Source of the DNA: Tunturibacter empetritectus
GTDB lineage: Bacteria > Acidobacteriota > Terriglobia > Terriglobales > Acidobacteriaceae
Direction of reading: 5' to 3'
DNA: 64,000 nucleotides
Assembly: GCF_040358985.1 (NCBI RefSeq)
Contig: NZ_CP132932.1
Coordinates: 1,364,001-1,428,000 of the forward strand
This document shows, piece by piece, positions 1 to 8,551 of this stretch. The stretch's first letter is position 1, and the number at the start of each line of letters is the position of its first letter. The notes under the pieces were generated by a model that was given only the letters and a program-made list of their open reading frames with translations, did no database searches and was not told where the DNA came from. Position numbers and translations under genes: made by a program.

Positions 1-183
1 TCGAAATCTGGCGATTCCAAGTCTGAAGGTTCCAAGTCTGAAGGTTCCAAGTCTGGTGATTCCAAGTCCGGCGGTTCAAAGTCGAGCACCGACTCCAGCT
101 CCTCGGGCAACAGCACCCCGGCTACCGCTCCGTCTGCCCCGGCAGCGCCTGCAGCGGCATCCTCCTCGTCAGACAAGAAGTAA
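1..183 (+). CDS. C-terminal tail of a truncated, Ser/Lys-rich low-complexity protein
   Basis: Only the last 60 codons are in the window; the frame is open from base 1 to a TAA at 181-183. The tail is built of Ser, Lys, Gly, Thr, Ala and Pro, with five 5-residue units of the type (G/E)(D/G)SKS followed by a Ser/Thr/Pro/Ala-rich end. No domain is visible, so the function of the parent protein cannot be told. Such tails are usually disordered linkers. Confidence 0.6.
   Translation, partial: SKSGDSKSEGSKSEGSKSGDSKSGGSKSSTDSSSSGNSTPATAPSAPAAPAAASSSSDKK
10..84 (+). repeat. Five tandem 15-bp coding repeats
   Basis: Five consecutive 15-bp units encode GDSKS, EGSKS, EGSKS, GDSKS and GGSKS. The second and third units are nearly identical at the DNA level, so recent copy-number change by slippage is plausible. 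A sixth partial unit (SKS) lies at 1-9. Confidence 0.8.
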
Positions 184-245
184 TCGCACAGGCGCGCCGG
201 ATTTCGGTTTATGATGCGGCTTCGGTTTATGGAGCGGCTTCAGTT

Positions 246-689
246 TTATGGCAGCGGCTTCAGATGAATCTCGCGAACCAGCTCGCTCGAAACCACCTCC
301 GTGCTCTCCGCCCTCATCTTGAGCACCTCTGCTCTCTTCTCGGGCGAGCCGTACACCTTGGCAACAATCGGCTCGGCCAGATCCGCGGACGTATCCAGTG
401 CCGCCATATTCTTAAAGAAGATCACATACATCACATCCCACTTCTCCGGCCCTTCGAAGTTGACTGAGGTGTAGATCGAGTATCCCGTGATAATGCCAGC
501 TGCCTTTTCGGCCTCGAAGACCTTAGGGGCATAAGCAAACGCCTCGTAAAACTCCTTCGTCTTCCCGGGCAAAATCCGGAGCTTCACCGCCCGAGTGACT
601 CCGGCATGACTGTAATACTGTTGTGCCAGCCCGCTGAGCGGAGCAGCAGTGAGTACCAAAGCGACGAAACAACGTGCGAACGCCTTCAT
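246..689 (-). CDS. Small exported protein of unknown function
   Basis: The 147-residue protein starts with a signal peptide (basic n-region, hydrophobic stretch at about residues 7-20, cleavage near GLAQ). The ATG is preceded by a good ribosome binding site (GAGGT). The mature part is a small mixed alpha/beta domain with aromatic residues (YAPKVFEAE, WDVMYVIFF) that loosely recalls a dimeric alpha/beta barrel fold, but I cannot assign a family. It is probably periplasmic. Confidence 0.65.
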   Translation of the reverse strand: MKAFARCFVALVLTAAPLSGLAQQYYSHAGVTRAVKLRILPGKTKEFYEAFAYAPKVFEAEKAAGIITGYSIYTSVNFEGPEKWDVMYVIFFKNMAALDTSADLAEPIVAKVYGSPEKRAEVLKMRAESTEVVSSELVREIHLKPLP

Positions 690-1017
690 GGTCGTACCTC
701 ATAGTTTTTGTGTGTGGGGACCCGCCCGAAGCTTACACCTAATTTGCGATTTTGAACTCTCCGTTTCACTCATCTGAAGAGTTGGATCGCAGCAACAAGC
801 TAGCCTTTTCCGGTAAACCAACCTCTGCATTCGATTACGGCAAGCTCCCTGTCATCGGCATCCGCGCAAGATACTCCTTCGCGCCACTGGCAACTTCGGC
901 TATCCTCGATCTAACTCCACGTCATCGTTCCAGCCAACAGCAGCTCTGCCTCGATCATCCGGCAACGCTTCAGCATCCGCATCTCCGTTTCCAACGACGC
1001 AAGAAGGGTCAAGCACA
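690..1017. other. Intergenic region between divergent genes
   Basis: The 328 bases separate the leftward exported protein gene and the rightward permease gene, so both promoters should lie here. A ribosome binding site (AAGAAGG) is seen about 10 nt before the permease start. I saw no RNA gene, strong hairpin or repeat copy. Open frames in this stretch have no recognisable product. Confidence 0.4.
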
Positions 1018-2403
1018 ATGGAGCAAGTCGCCGAATCCGAAGCCTCCCTCGTTCGAGTCCCCGGTCTACGCGCGAACATCCTTTCGCCGATGGAAACCCT
1101 CGCCCAATCCATCTCCACCATCGCGCCCACAACCACACCGACCATGACCATCCCCCTGGTCTTCGTCCTCGCCGGCAACGGAACCTGGCTCGCCTACCTC
1201 TTCGCCACCGTCGCCATCCTGCTCATCGCTCTCTGTATCAGCCGCTTCGCCCGTTACACCTCCTGCTCCGGCTCGCTCTACACCTACGCCACCTCATCTC
1301 TGCCGCCATCCATCAGCGGCATCGCCGGCTGGGCACTTTTGCTCGCCTACATCGCTACGGGAGCCTCAGTCGCAGGGGGCTTCATCAACTACGCCAACGT
1401 CTTCCTCCTCTCGATCACCGGCAAGTCAGCCCCAACCTTCCTCCTCGCGATTCTCTGCGTCGGCGTCTCCACCTTCATCGCCTATCGTGACGTGCAGGTC
1501 TCCGCCCGCCTCATGCTCTGGATCGAAGCCACCTCTGTCGCGCTCATCGCCATCGTGCTCGCGCTCCTGCTCTGGCGCAACGGCCTCCACATCGATCACG
1601 CCCAACTCCACCTTCAAGGCGTCACGCCCTCAGCCGTCCGTCTAGGCGTCGTCCTCGCCCTCTTCAGCTTCGTCGGCTTCGAGAGCGCCACCACCCTCGG
1701 AGCCGAAGCCTCCAATCCGCTCCGCACCATTCCCCGCGCCGTCATCCAGAGCGCCGTCTTCACCGGGCTCTTCTTCATCCTCTGCGCCTATCTCGAAACC
1801 CTGGGTATGCACACCGCCCACCAGAACCTCGGCGAATCCACCGCCCCCATGCGCGTCCTCGCCACACTGGCCGGTGTCACGCCCCTTGGCCCCTTCATCG
1901 ACCTCGGCGCTCTTGTCAGCATGTTCGCCTGTACCCTCGCCTGCATTACTGCGGCCGCACGCGTGCTCATGCGCATGGGCCACAACGGCCTGGTCCCCCA
2001 GCGACTAGGACTGGCCCACCGCAAAAACGCCACTCCAGGCTCAGCAGTCGTCGTCTCCGGAGTCTTCACCGCGCTTCCTGTGACGATCCTCGCTCTCCGC
2101 GGCGTCGCCGGAACCGATATCTATGGCTGGATGGGCTCTCTCGCCGTCTATGGCTTCCTCACCACCTACGGTCTCGCCGCAATCGCGCTGGGCCTCTATC
2201 TCAAGCGCAACCACCACCTCACCAGCGCTTCGCTGATCCTCTCCATCGCCACCACGCTCGCCATCGTCCTCGCAATCGCCGGAACCCTCTATCCGGTCCC
2301 CGAGCGTCCTTACAACTGGCTGCCGTACGTATACCTCGTTTACATCCTTGCCGGCATTGCATGGTTTGGCTTTACCACGCGTCGCCAATCCTCGGCAATC
2401 TAA
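1018..2403 (+). CDS. APC-superfamily amino acid permease
   Basis: The 461-residue protein has about 12 hydrophobic helices and is typical in length for the amino acid-polyamine-organocation (APC) superfamily. The N-terminal helices carry the Gly/Ala-rich pattern of that family, and a stretch near residues 215-235 (FVGFESATTLGAEASNP) matches the conserved helix 6 to loop 6-7 segment with the GxEAxNP signature. It should act in the inner membrane as a secondary amino acid or polyamine transporter. Substrate cannot be told. It stands alone, and repeat R1 follows its stop. Confidence 0.88.
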   Translation: MEQVAESEASLVRVPGLRANILSPMETLAQSISTIAPTTTPTMTIPLVFVLAGNGTWLAYLFATVAILLIALCISRFARYTSCSGSLYTYATSSLPPSISGIAGWALLLAYIATGASVAGGFINYANVFLLSITGKSAPTFLLAILCVGVSTFIAYRDVQVSARLMLWIEATSVALIAIVLALLLWRNGLHIDHAQLHLQGVTPSAVRLGVVLALFSFVGFESATTLGAEASNPLRTIPRAVIQSAVFTGLFFILCAYLETLGMHTAHQNLGESTAPMRVLATLAGVTPLGPFIDLGALVSMFACTLACITAAARVLMRMGHNGLVPQRLGLAHRKNATPGSAVVVSGVFTALPVTILALRGVAGTDIYGWMGSLAVYGFLTTYGLAAIALGLYLKRNHHLTSASLILSIATTLAIVLAIAGTLYPVPERPYNWLPYVYLVYILAGIAWFGFTTRRQSSAI

Positions 2404-2450
2404 AGCCACGCAGACAGAGGAGACCCTCGCCGGTTACCAACCGAGAAAAA

Positions 2451-2505
2451 GGTACACAAGTCACGAAGTGACCGCGCCGCGCGCAGCGGGCCCGTCCGGC
2501 AGGAC
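2451..2505 (+). repeat. Dispersed palindromic repeat, copy R1 (short form)
   Basis: The short form contains the GTCACGAAGTGAC core and ends with GTCCGGCAGGAC. It lies between the convergent permease and DUF2199 genes and overlaps the last codons of the latter. Confidence 0.85.
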
Positions 2506-3015
2506 CGGATGCAGCATCCTCACCGCAATGTCTTCCACCCTCTCCATCGTAATCCCATCCCTCTGCTCCCTTGCCAGCGGATGATCCTGATCGACAATCG
2601 TAAACTGCGGCCGCTGCCCAACCGGCTGTGTCTGCACGCTCACTTCAAGGTTGTAGGTATCGCCAAAGACCGGGAGCTGCGAATTCAGCCATCCCGGAAA
2701 CGCTGGCTCCTTCTCCCGCCCCTCAACAACCCACAGTTCATTCGTCCGCACAAAGTTCTTTGGACTCACCTCCGCCCAGATCCCCCAGACAAACGGCTCC
2801 TCCAGTCCAATCACCGGCACCAGAATACGTCCGCGGAGATAAAAGTCCCTGCCATCGATCACACACTGGTCGGGAGTTATCACCACTCGCTGATCAAACT
2901 CCTCCGCTGGAATAGCACCCACGGCCAGCGGAGCCTTGACACTGTAACTCAACGGCAGAGCATGTCGTTCGCCGCAAACCCTGCACCCAAATCCGCTCCC
3001 TGACTCTATGCTCAT
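2461..3015 (-). CDS. DUF2199 domain-containing protein
   Basis: The 184-residue cytoplasmic protein opens with a CxxC pair (CRVCGE, about residues 11-16), followed by a conserved acidic/aromatic domain (YLRGRILVPV, WGIWAEVSP) characteristic of DUF2199 proteins. Function is unknown; the CxxC pair suggests a zinc-binding end. Oddity: the final 15 or so codons and the TGA stop lie inside repeat R1, so the last residues (GPAARGAVTS) come from the repeat and are unlikely to be part of the fold. It sits next to the cytosine deaminase gene on the same strand, 61 nt upstream of nothing else obvious. Confidence 0.8.
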   Translation of the reverse strand: MSIESGSGFGCRVCGERHALPLSYSVKAPLAVGAIPAEEFDQRVVITPDQCVIDGRDFYLRGRILVPVIGLEEPFVWGIWAEVSPKNFVRTNELWVVEGREKEPAFPGWLNSQLPVFGDTYNLEVSVQTQPVGQRPQFTIVDQDHPLAREQRDGITMERVEDIAVRMLHPVLPDGPAARGAVTS

Positions 3016-3076
3016 CTCTCCATCATTCCATATCGAAGAGCATCTTCACGCGAGAGTGATCTCTGCCAAAGAGCCT

Positions 3077-3532
3077 TTACTCCTCACCGATATCCTCGTT
3101 CCAGATCTCAGGCTTCTCCGCAATAAACCCGGTCAACAGATCCGAACACTCCTGCGAATCAAGATCGATCACCTTAACACCAAGCTCCTTCAGCCACCCC
3201 ACCCCGCCAGCAAAATTCCTGCTCTCCCCAACCACCAGGGTGCGAATACCAAACTGCCGAATCAGCCCACTGCAGTACCAGCAGGGAGCAAGCGTAGTCA
3301 CCATCACCTTGTCCTTATAAGATCGCTGCCGGCCTGCGCGGCGAAAGGCATCGGTCTCTCCATGCACCGACGGGTCATCCTGTTGCACCCGGCGATTTCT
3401 TCCCGATGCCAGCAGCCTGCCCTCCCCATCGAACAACGCCGCACCGATCGGAACACCACCCTCGTTCCGCCCGGTGCGGGCCTCTTCCAACGCGACCTCC
3501 AGCATCGCGCGGTACCTCTCGAGCTCAGTCAT
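3077..3532 (-). CDS. Cytosine deaminase, yeast FCY1-type
   Basis: The 151-residue protein carries the zinc-dependent deaminase signature: HGE with His57 and catalytic Glu59, and PCWYC with Cys84 and Cys87. The C-terminus (WNEDIGE) closely matches that of yeast cytosine deaminase, as does the VVGE(N/S)xNF segment. It should convert cytosine to uracil, a pyrimidine salvage step, as a small cytoplasmic homodimer. Length matches the family. A related guanine or other nucleobase deaminase is possible, but the C-terminal match favours cytosine. It starts 2 nt after the DUF6496 gene end on the same strand, suggesting co-transcription. Confidence 0.85.
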   Translation of the reverse strand: MTELERYRAMLEVALEEARTGRNEGGVPIGAALFDGEGRLLASGRNRRVQQDDPSVHGETDAFRRAGRQRSYKDKVMVTTLAPCWYCSGLIRQFGIRTLVVGESRNFAGGVGWLKELGVKVIDLDSQECSDLLTGFIAEKPEIWNEDIGEE

Positions 3533-3534
3533 CC

Positions 3535-3831
3535 TTACCCTTTCTCCGGTGGCGGCGGAACCTTCTTCCCGGCCCGCCGCGCCTCTGACAAACCAATCGC
3601 AATCGCCTGCTTCGGATTGGTCACCTTCTTCCCGCTGCGACCGCTCTTCAGCGTGCCCTTCTTCATCTCGCGCATCTCGGTCTCAACGTTTTTGCTGGCC
3701 GAAGGACTGTACTTCCGCCCCGGGCTTTTCTTTACTGAACTCTTCTTTGCCGGAGCCTTCTTAGCTGCCGTCTTCTTTAAAGCTGTCTTCTTACTCACTG
3801 ACTTCTTTGTCGTTGCCTTCTTTGTAGTCAT
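3535..3831 (-). CDS. Lysine-rich DUF6496-type small basic protein
   Basis: About the first 45 residues are histone H1-like, with repeated KK-T/A/S motifs (KKTAAKKAPAKKS). The rest is a conserved module (EMREMKKGTLKSG, then KQAIAIGLSEARRAG) typical of DUF6496 proteins. The ATG at 3831 is chosen because AGGAGG lies 8 nt before it; an upstream in-frame start would add only MGGGTS. The basic tail suggests nucleic-acid binding, but the role is unknown. The next gene, a cytosine deaminase, starts 2 nt downstream. Confidence 0.78.
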   Translation of the reverse strand: MTTKKATTKKSVSKKTALKKTAAKKAPAKKSSVKKSPGRKYSPSASKNVETEMREMKKGTLKSGRSGKKVTNPKQAIAIGLSEARRAGKKVPPPPEKG

Positions 3832-3920
3832 CGAGGTTCCTCCTCCCACTAGGAGTCCTTATGGCCACCGCACGTTGCATCAACAGTTCGTCACCGCACC
3901 TCAAACGACATCAACCAGCT

Positions 3921-5492
3921 TCAACTATTTCGCCTTCTTCGCCAAACCACAACTCCCATCAGCATCCCTAAAGCTGCCACACCAACAACTCTCAACGTCA
4001 CTTTTCTAACCCACGAGGGAGTCCGCTCCAGCGATCCATCCTGCCACGCCGCATGCACCAGCTTTAGATCAGCCGCGAAACCAGGAATTGTGATCAAATC
4101 AAAATCCGTAACCGGCAGAGACCCGAAGATCCGTTCAGGTGCCGGCGCGCCTCCCTCCCGGTCCTTCGGAATTGCCTTGATCAGTTCATTGATCTCCGCA
4201 TCGCGTGGATCATCAAACAGTGCACCATCCGCCGTGTTGGGAAACAGAGTGTCGTTCCCCGTCATCTTCCTCTCAATCGCCGCAACGCCATCCTGGCAAA
4301 CTCCAAGCAGATAATACCCGCCAAACGGAAGCTCAGGCCGCGCCAGGTGCTGATGCATATACGCAATCGACATCTTCCCCGCCAGCCGCGTCACCTCCAC
4401 CGCATCCGCCTGCGCGTACTCATGCGCGTGACGCCCCAGCACCCAGGACTGATCCTGCGTGTCCATCGTGCGAAACTCCGCCTTGCCGTCGATGCCGAAG
4501 TACCAACTCACATTCGCATTCACCTTCGGCCCGCGAAACTCCCACTCATATTCAGCATGGCTCACCGGAACCAGAAGCGGACGTCTCGTCCCCGGTATGC
4601 GGATCTGAGAGTCCACCCAGAACGGCATCATTACATCCTGTCCCTTGTAATGAAAGTGCCCGAAGTTAGCGAAGTAGCGCGCATCTGCCACCACCACAGT
4701 GTGTCCAGCAGCCATCAGCGCTTTCACCAAATCCTGCGGCGTCTTCACATCCTGTCCTTCAATTGTAACCACCATAGGAGCAGTACCATCCAGCCCATTC
4801 AGGCTCAGCCGGTTCAGCACATCCGCCAGCCTCTGACTCTCAGCATGCATTGGCGCAAGCGTCGCATTCGCCCCATCTCCTCGAACAACCCCGGCACCAA
4901 GCTCGCTCACCAATCCATCTGTCGTGAATCCCGGCAGCTTCGATGGGGTGTCCAGATTGACCACCTCAGCCTTCACCAGCGAATAGTCGCCAAGATCGAC
5001 ATAAGCTGTCAGAGCTGCTGACTCTCCCTCCTTGTCATTCTGAGCGGAGCGAAGAACCCCCGCATTTGCTTTCGTTGTTGCATTTGCAGTTGTATCCGGC
5101 GCCCCCGGATGCCGCTCCGCCAAACCATCCATCTTCTGATCTTTGGCAACCACGCGGCCAGCAACTCTCACCGTGGGATTGATCGCCTGCATCGTCCACC
5201 CGGGAAACCGGTCCAGACCCTGCCAGTCTTTCCCGAGGATCAACTCGCGAAGCCGCTTCACCAGCGCCGGCGTCATCAACGCCGGCCCCTTCTTTCCGTT
5301 CTTATCCAACTGCGCGAGCATCGCATCGGTAAATCCAGGCGTAGCCGACAACTGCCGCATCATCTGCGACAGCATCACGGTGTTCGCCGGCATCGGCTCC
5401 TCCGGCACAACATACGGAGCCTCGCTCCGGCACCCAAAAAGAGCAAGCAAAATGCTCACACACACCCCACGACAAACATTCCTCAAACACAT
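3921..5492 (-). CDS. Large predicted lipoprotein of unknown function
   Basis: Starting at ATG 5492 gives 523 residues with a lipoprotein signal (hydrophobic VCVSILLAL, then lipobox LFGC). An ATG at 5522 adds 10 residues and is possible; a start further upstream would be read from repeat R2 and is rejected. A C-terminal hydrophobic segment followed by RRRR suggests a second membrane anchor. The body has no domain I recognise. A segment near 5031-5070 encodes LRSAQNDKE, which looks like an inserted repeat read in frame, and the residues around it are low complexity. Confidence 0.6.
   Translation of the reverse strand: MCLRNVCRGVCVSILLALFGCRSEAPYVVPEEPMPANTVMLSQMMRQLSATPGFTDAMLAQLDKNGKKGPALMTPALVKRLRELILGKDWQGLDRFPGWTMQAINPTVRVAGRVVAKDQKMDGLAERHPGAPDTTANATTKANAGVLRSAQNDKEGESAALTAYVDLGDYSLVKAEVVNLDTPSKLPGFTTDGLVSELGAGVVRGDGANATLAPMHAESQRLADVLNRLSLNGLDGTAPMVVTIEGQDVKTPQDLVKALMAAGHTVVVADARYFANFGHFHYKGQDVMMPFWVDSQIRIPGTRRPLLVPVSHAEYEWEFRGPKVNANVSWYFGIDGKAEFRTMDTQDQSWVLGRHAHEYAQADAVEVTRLAGKMSIAYMHQHLARPELPFGGYYLLGVCQDGVAAIERKMTGNDTLFPNTADGALFDDPRDAEINELIKAIPKDREGGAPAPERIFGSLPVTDFDLITIPGFAADLKLVHAAWQDGSLERTPSWVRKVTLRVVGVAALGMLMGVVVWRRRRNS
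5031..5070 (-). repeat. Second dispersed repeat family inserted in frame
   Basis: On the minus strand this stretch translates to GVLRSAQNDKE. This is the peptide typically produced when a well-known dispersed bacterial repeat, often seen in acidobacterial genomes as CATTCTGAGCG..GCGAAGAA, is read through a gene. It is unrelated in sequence to R1-R10. The surrounding residues (ANATTKANA before, GESAAL after) look like a tolerant linker. Confidence 0.55.
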
Positions 5493-5522
5493 CCGCCCAT
5501 TAAACCCTAAGAAAAGATTCAT

Positions 5523-5714
5523 GTCCTGCCGGACGGTCCCACTGCGCGTGGAGCGGTCACTTCGTGACGCGTATACCTTGATGTGGCAAGTGGAAGACAA
5601 CGATCCTCCCGTTGGTCGGAGGGAAGATTGTGCCGACCAGCGGGAGGACCACGCGAAGCTTTAAAAAGGCGTGTGAACGCCCGCCCCACGCGCAGTGGGC
5701 CCGTCCGGCAGGAC
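5523..5714. repeat. Dispersed palindromic repeat, copy R2 (long form, 192 bp)
   Basis: The element begins with GTCCTGCCGGAC and ends with its reverse complement. The outer ~36 bp on each side are inverted repeats with only a few mismatches. Inside are the GTCAC-TTC-GTGAC palindrome and a second pair of arms (CTCCCGTTGGTCGG / CCGACCAGCGGGAG). It fills the gap between the gatB stop (5722) and the downstream lipoprotein gene. Confidence 0.88.
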
Positions 5715-5721
5715 CTATCTT

Positions 5722-7218
5722 CTACCCCAACGCATCTAGCTTCTTCGTCACCAGCTCATTCAGAAGCGCCGGATTTACCTGTCCCTTCGACAGCCTCATC
5801 ACCTGGCCGATAAAGAACGCAGCCACCGTCTTCTTCCCCCCGCGATACTGCTCCACCTGCTTCGCATTCGCTGCGATCACCTCATCGATCATCGCTTCAA
5901 TCGCACCCGTATCCGAGATCTGCTGCGGCTTCTCCCGCTCGTACACAACAGGAAAGTCTTCGTTCTTCTCAAACGCCATATCCAGCAACTGCTTCAGCAT
6001 CTTGCTCGACAGCTCCCCCGACTCCGCGAGGTCCGCCGCCATCACCACACCCGCCATCGACACCGGCGACTGCTCCAGCTCCAGCCCCGCTGCCCGCAAC
6101 CGCATCGTCAACTCGCTCGTCAGCAGCGACGCCACGCGCCGAGGACTCTTCGCCTTCTTCGCCGCATCTTCAAACTTGTCCGCAAACTCACGCGTCGCCG
6201 TCAGCGTAGCCGCGTCCTGCACCGAAATCTCATACTCCGCAATCATTCGCGCTCGCCGAGCCTCCGGCAACTCCGGCATCATCTTCAGAATCTCAGCCTG
6301 CCACTCCGCACCAACCACCAGCGGCGGTAGATCCGGCTCCGGGAAGTACCGATAGTCATGCGCCTGCTCCTTACTCCGCATTGAGTAAGTCCGCCCCTCC
6401 GCGCTACTCCAAAGCCGCGACTCCTGCACCACCCGCCCACCGTCTTCGAGCACGCCAATCTGGCGCTCAATCTCATACTCCACCGCAGCGCGAATATATC
6501 GGAAGCTGTTGACGTTCTTCACCTCAGCCTTCGTCCCAAACTCTTTCGCGCCCTTCAGCATGACGCTGACGTTCGCATCGCAGCGCAGCGAGCCTTCCTC
6601 CATATTGCAATCGCTCACGCCGGTGTAGAGCAGAATCTCCTTCAACTTCGTCAGATACTCAAACACCTCATCCGCCGTCCGCAGATCCGGTTCACTCACA
6701 ATCTCCACCAGCGGCGTCCCGCACCGGTTCAGGTCGATATAAGTCTTCGACACCGAATCCGCAAATCCATCATGAATGCTCTTCCCCGCATCCTCTTCCA
6801 TATGCAGCCGCGTCACGCCGATCCGCTTCGTCACCGCCGCACCGCTCGCATCGAACGAAGGCACCTCTACCCAACCATGCTCCGCAATCGGCCTATCGAA
6901 CTGCGAGATCTGGTACCCCTTCGGCGAATCCGGATAAAAATAGTTCTTCCGCGAAAAGATACTGGTCTCGCGAATCTCACAGTTGATCGCCTTCGCCGCC
7001 AGCACCGCAAACGCCACCGCCCTCCGATTCAACACCGGCAGCGCTCCCGGCAATCCCAGGCAGGTCGGACAGCAATGCGTATTCGGCTCTCCGCCATATT
7101 TATTCACGCATCCGCAGAAAGCCTTCGACTTGGTCAAAAGCTGAACGTGAACCTCCAGCCCAATCACGGGCTGATATTTGGCAAGAATCTCGGGTGAGAG
7201 CGCGGTCAAAGTAGGCAT
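5722..7218 (-). CDS. gatB: Aspartyl/glutamyl-tRNA amidotransferase subunit B
   Basis: The 498-residue protein has the GatB hallmarks: VIGLEVHVQL at the N-terminus, CGCVNKYGGEPNTHCCPTC with its metal-binding cysteines, and YFYPDSPKGYQISQ. These are followed by the helical and YqeY-like tail domains ending with GQVNPALLNELV. It is the kinase/amidase-coupling subunit that, with GatA and GatC, converts Glu-tRNA(Gln) or Asp-tRNA(Asn) to the cognate amide. ATG 7218 is chosen; an in-frame TTG two codons upstream is the alternative. gatA and gatC are not adjacent. Repeats R2 and R3 flank the gene on both sides. Confidence 0.98.
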   Translation of the reverse strand: MPTLTALSPEILAKYQPVIGLEVHVQLLTKSKAFCGCVNKYGGEPNTHCCPTCLGLPGALPVLNRRAVAFAVLAAKAINCEIRETSIFSRKNYFYPDSPKGYQISQFDRPIAEHGWVEVPSFDASGAAVTKRIGVTRLHMEEDAGKSIHDGFADSVSKTYIDLNRCGTPLVEIVSEPDLRTADEVFEYLTKLKEILLYTGVSDCNMEEGSLRCDANVSVMLKGAKEFGTKAEVKNVNSFRYIRAAVEYEIERQIGVLEDGGRVVQESRLWSSAEGRTYSMRSKEQAHDYRYFPEPDLPPLVVGAEWQAEILKMMPELPEARRARMIAEYEISVQDAATLTATREFADKFEDAAKKAKSPRRVASLLTSELTMRLRAAGLELEQSPVSMAGVVMAADLAESGELSSKMLKQLLDMAFEKNEDFPVVYEREKPQQISDTGAIEAMIDEVIAANAKQVEQYRGGKKTVAAFFIGQVMRLSKGQVNPALLNELVTKKLDALG

Positions 7219-7244
7219 AGACAACTTGATTCTACCAAGCTCAT

Positions 7245-7421
7245 GTCCGGCAGGACGGGCCCACTGCGCGTGGAGCGGTCACTTCGTGACGCGTGTACCC
7301 CTTCGGTTGGCGCTCCCGTTGGTCGCAAGAAAAATGATCCCGACCAACGGGAGGACCACGCGAAGCTTTAAAAAGGCGTGCGAACGCCCGCCCCACGCGC
7401 AGTGGGCCCGTCCGGCAGGAC
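7245..7421. repeat. Dispersed palindromic repeat, copy R3 (long form, 177 bp)
   Basis: The internal arms match R2 (CACTGCGCGTGG.. and ..CCACGCGCAGTGG), with the GTCAC-TTC-GTGAC core and CCCGTTGGTCG / CGACCAACGGG. The left end reads GTCCGGCAGGAC rather than GTCCTGCCGGAC, so the outermost 12 bp have the same orientation at both ends. It lies between the divergent gatB and membrane-hydrolase genes, the only copy in a divergent promoter region. Confidence 0.88.
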
Positions 7422-7453
7422 AGCTTCGCGAAACAAGCTAACATCGCATCAGC

Positions 7454-8551
7454 ATGGAACCCATCACTCACCTCATGACCGGAGCCGTCCTCTCCCACGC
7501 GGGCTTCAATCGTAAAGCAGCCTACGCCACCGCAGCGATGACCCTCGCCGCCGAAGCCCCCGACCTCGACACCCTCTGGTCCATCCGCGGCCCCATCGCA
7601 GCCTTCCAGCATCATCGCGGATGGACCCATACCCTCCTCGGCATCCCCTTGGAAGCCGCCATCGTCACCGGAGTCGTCTGGCTCTTCCACCGCTGGCGAA
7701 TCCGCCGCAACGAAGCCCGTAAACAACCCGAACCCACCCTCCCGTACGACCCCACCACAACTCCGCTGCCCCACTATCACGCCCCCGTCCGCTGGGGTTT
7801 GCTCTACTGCTTCTCCCTCATCGCCCTGCTCAGCCACCTCCTGCTCGACTGGACCAACAACTACGGCATCCGCCCCTTCTTTCCCTTCAACCCCCGCTGG
7901 TACTCCGGCTCCATCGTCTTCATCTTCGAGCCCGTCCTCTTTCTCATCCTGCTCCTCGCCCTCATCGCGCCCTCTCTCTTCGGCCTCATCAACAGCGAAG
8001 TAGGCGCACGCAAACAAGCCTTCCGCGGACGAGGCTGGGCCATCTTCGCTCTCCTCGCCATCATTGCCCTCTGGACCCTCCGCTTCGTAGAACACGCCAA
8101 AGCCCTCCAATTAGCCCAATCCGCCGACTACAACGAATCCCCCGTCTCCCGCGTCTTCGCCAGCCCTTACCCCATCAATCCTTTTCGTTGGCAGACCATC
8201 GCCGAAACTCCGCAGTTCTACCAGCTCGCCACCATCGACACTCTCAACAGCATAGTCACCACCAGCACCCAGCCCGACGTCATCTATAAGCCCCCCACTA
8301 CGCTGGCCACCCTCGTCGCCAAACGCAGTTGGCTCGGCGAGGCCTACCTCGACTGGTCCCAGTACCCCGTAGTCACCGACATCGGCACGAACGAAGAAGG
8401 CCTCACCACCGTCACCTTTCGCGACCTGCGTTTCTTCTACGACACGCCATTGCTGGCCGGCCGCGAAAAGCCCCCACTCTCAGGCGCCGTCTACCTCAAC
8501 GCCGACCGCCGCATCGTCCGCATGGAGATGGACGGCCGCATCCAGCATTAA
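7454..8551 (+). CDS. YdjM/DUF457-family inner-membrane metal-dependent hydrolase
   Basis: The 365-residue protein starts with HLMTGAVLSHAGF and has the family motifs EAPDLDTL, HHRGWTHTLL and HLLLDWTNNYGIRPFFPF, which supply the His/Asp residues thought to bind metal. Several transmembrane helices occupy the first ~230 residues; the C-terminal ~130 residues form a soluble domain. The family (PF04307) is annotated as membrane-bound metal-dependent hydrolase, but its substrate is unknown. The stop overlaps that of the convergent VTT-family gene by 4 nt. Confidence 0.85.
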   Translation: MEPITHLMTGAVLSHAGFNRKAAYATAAMTLAAEAPDLDTLWSIRGPIAAFQHHRGWTHTLLGIPLEAAIVTGVVWLFHRWRIRRNEARKQPEPTLPYDPTTTPLPHYHAPVRWGLLYCFSLIALLSHLLLDWTNNYGIRPFFPFNPRWYSGSIVFIFEPVLFLILLLALIAPSLFGLINSEVGARKQAFRGRGWAIFALLAIIALWTLRFVEHAKALQLAQSADYNESPVSRVFASPYPINPFRWQTIAETPQFYQLATIDTLNSIVTTSTQPDVIYKPPTTLATLVAKRSWLGEAYLDWSQYPVVTDIGTNEEGLTTVTFRDLRFFYDTPLLAGREKPPLSGAVYLNADRRIVRMEMDGRIQH

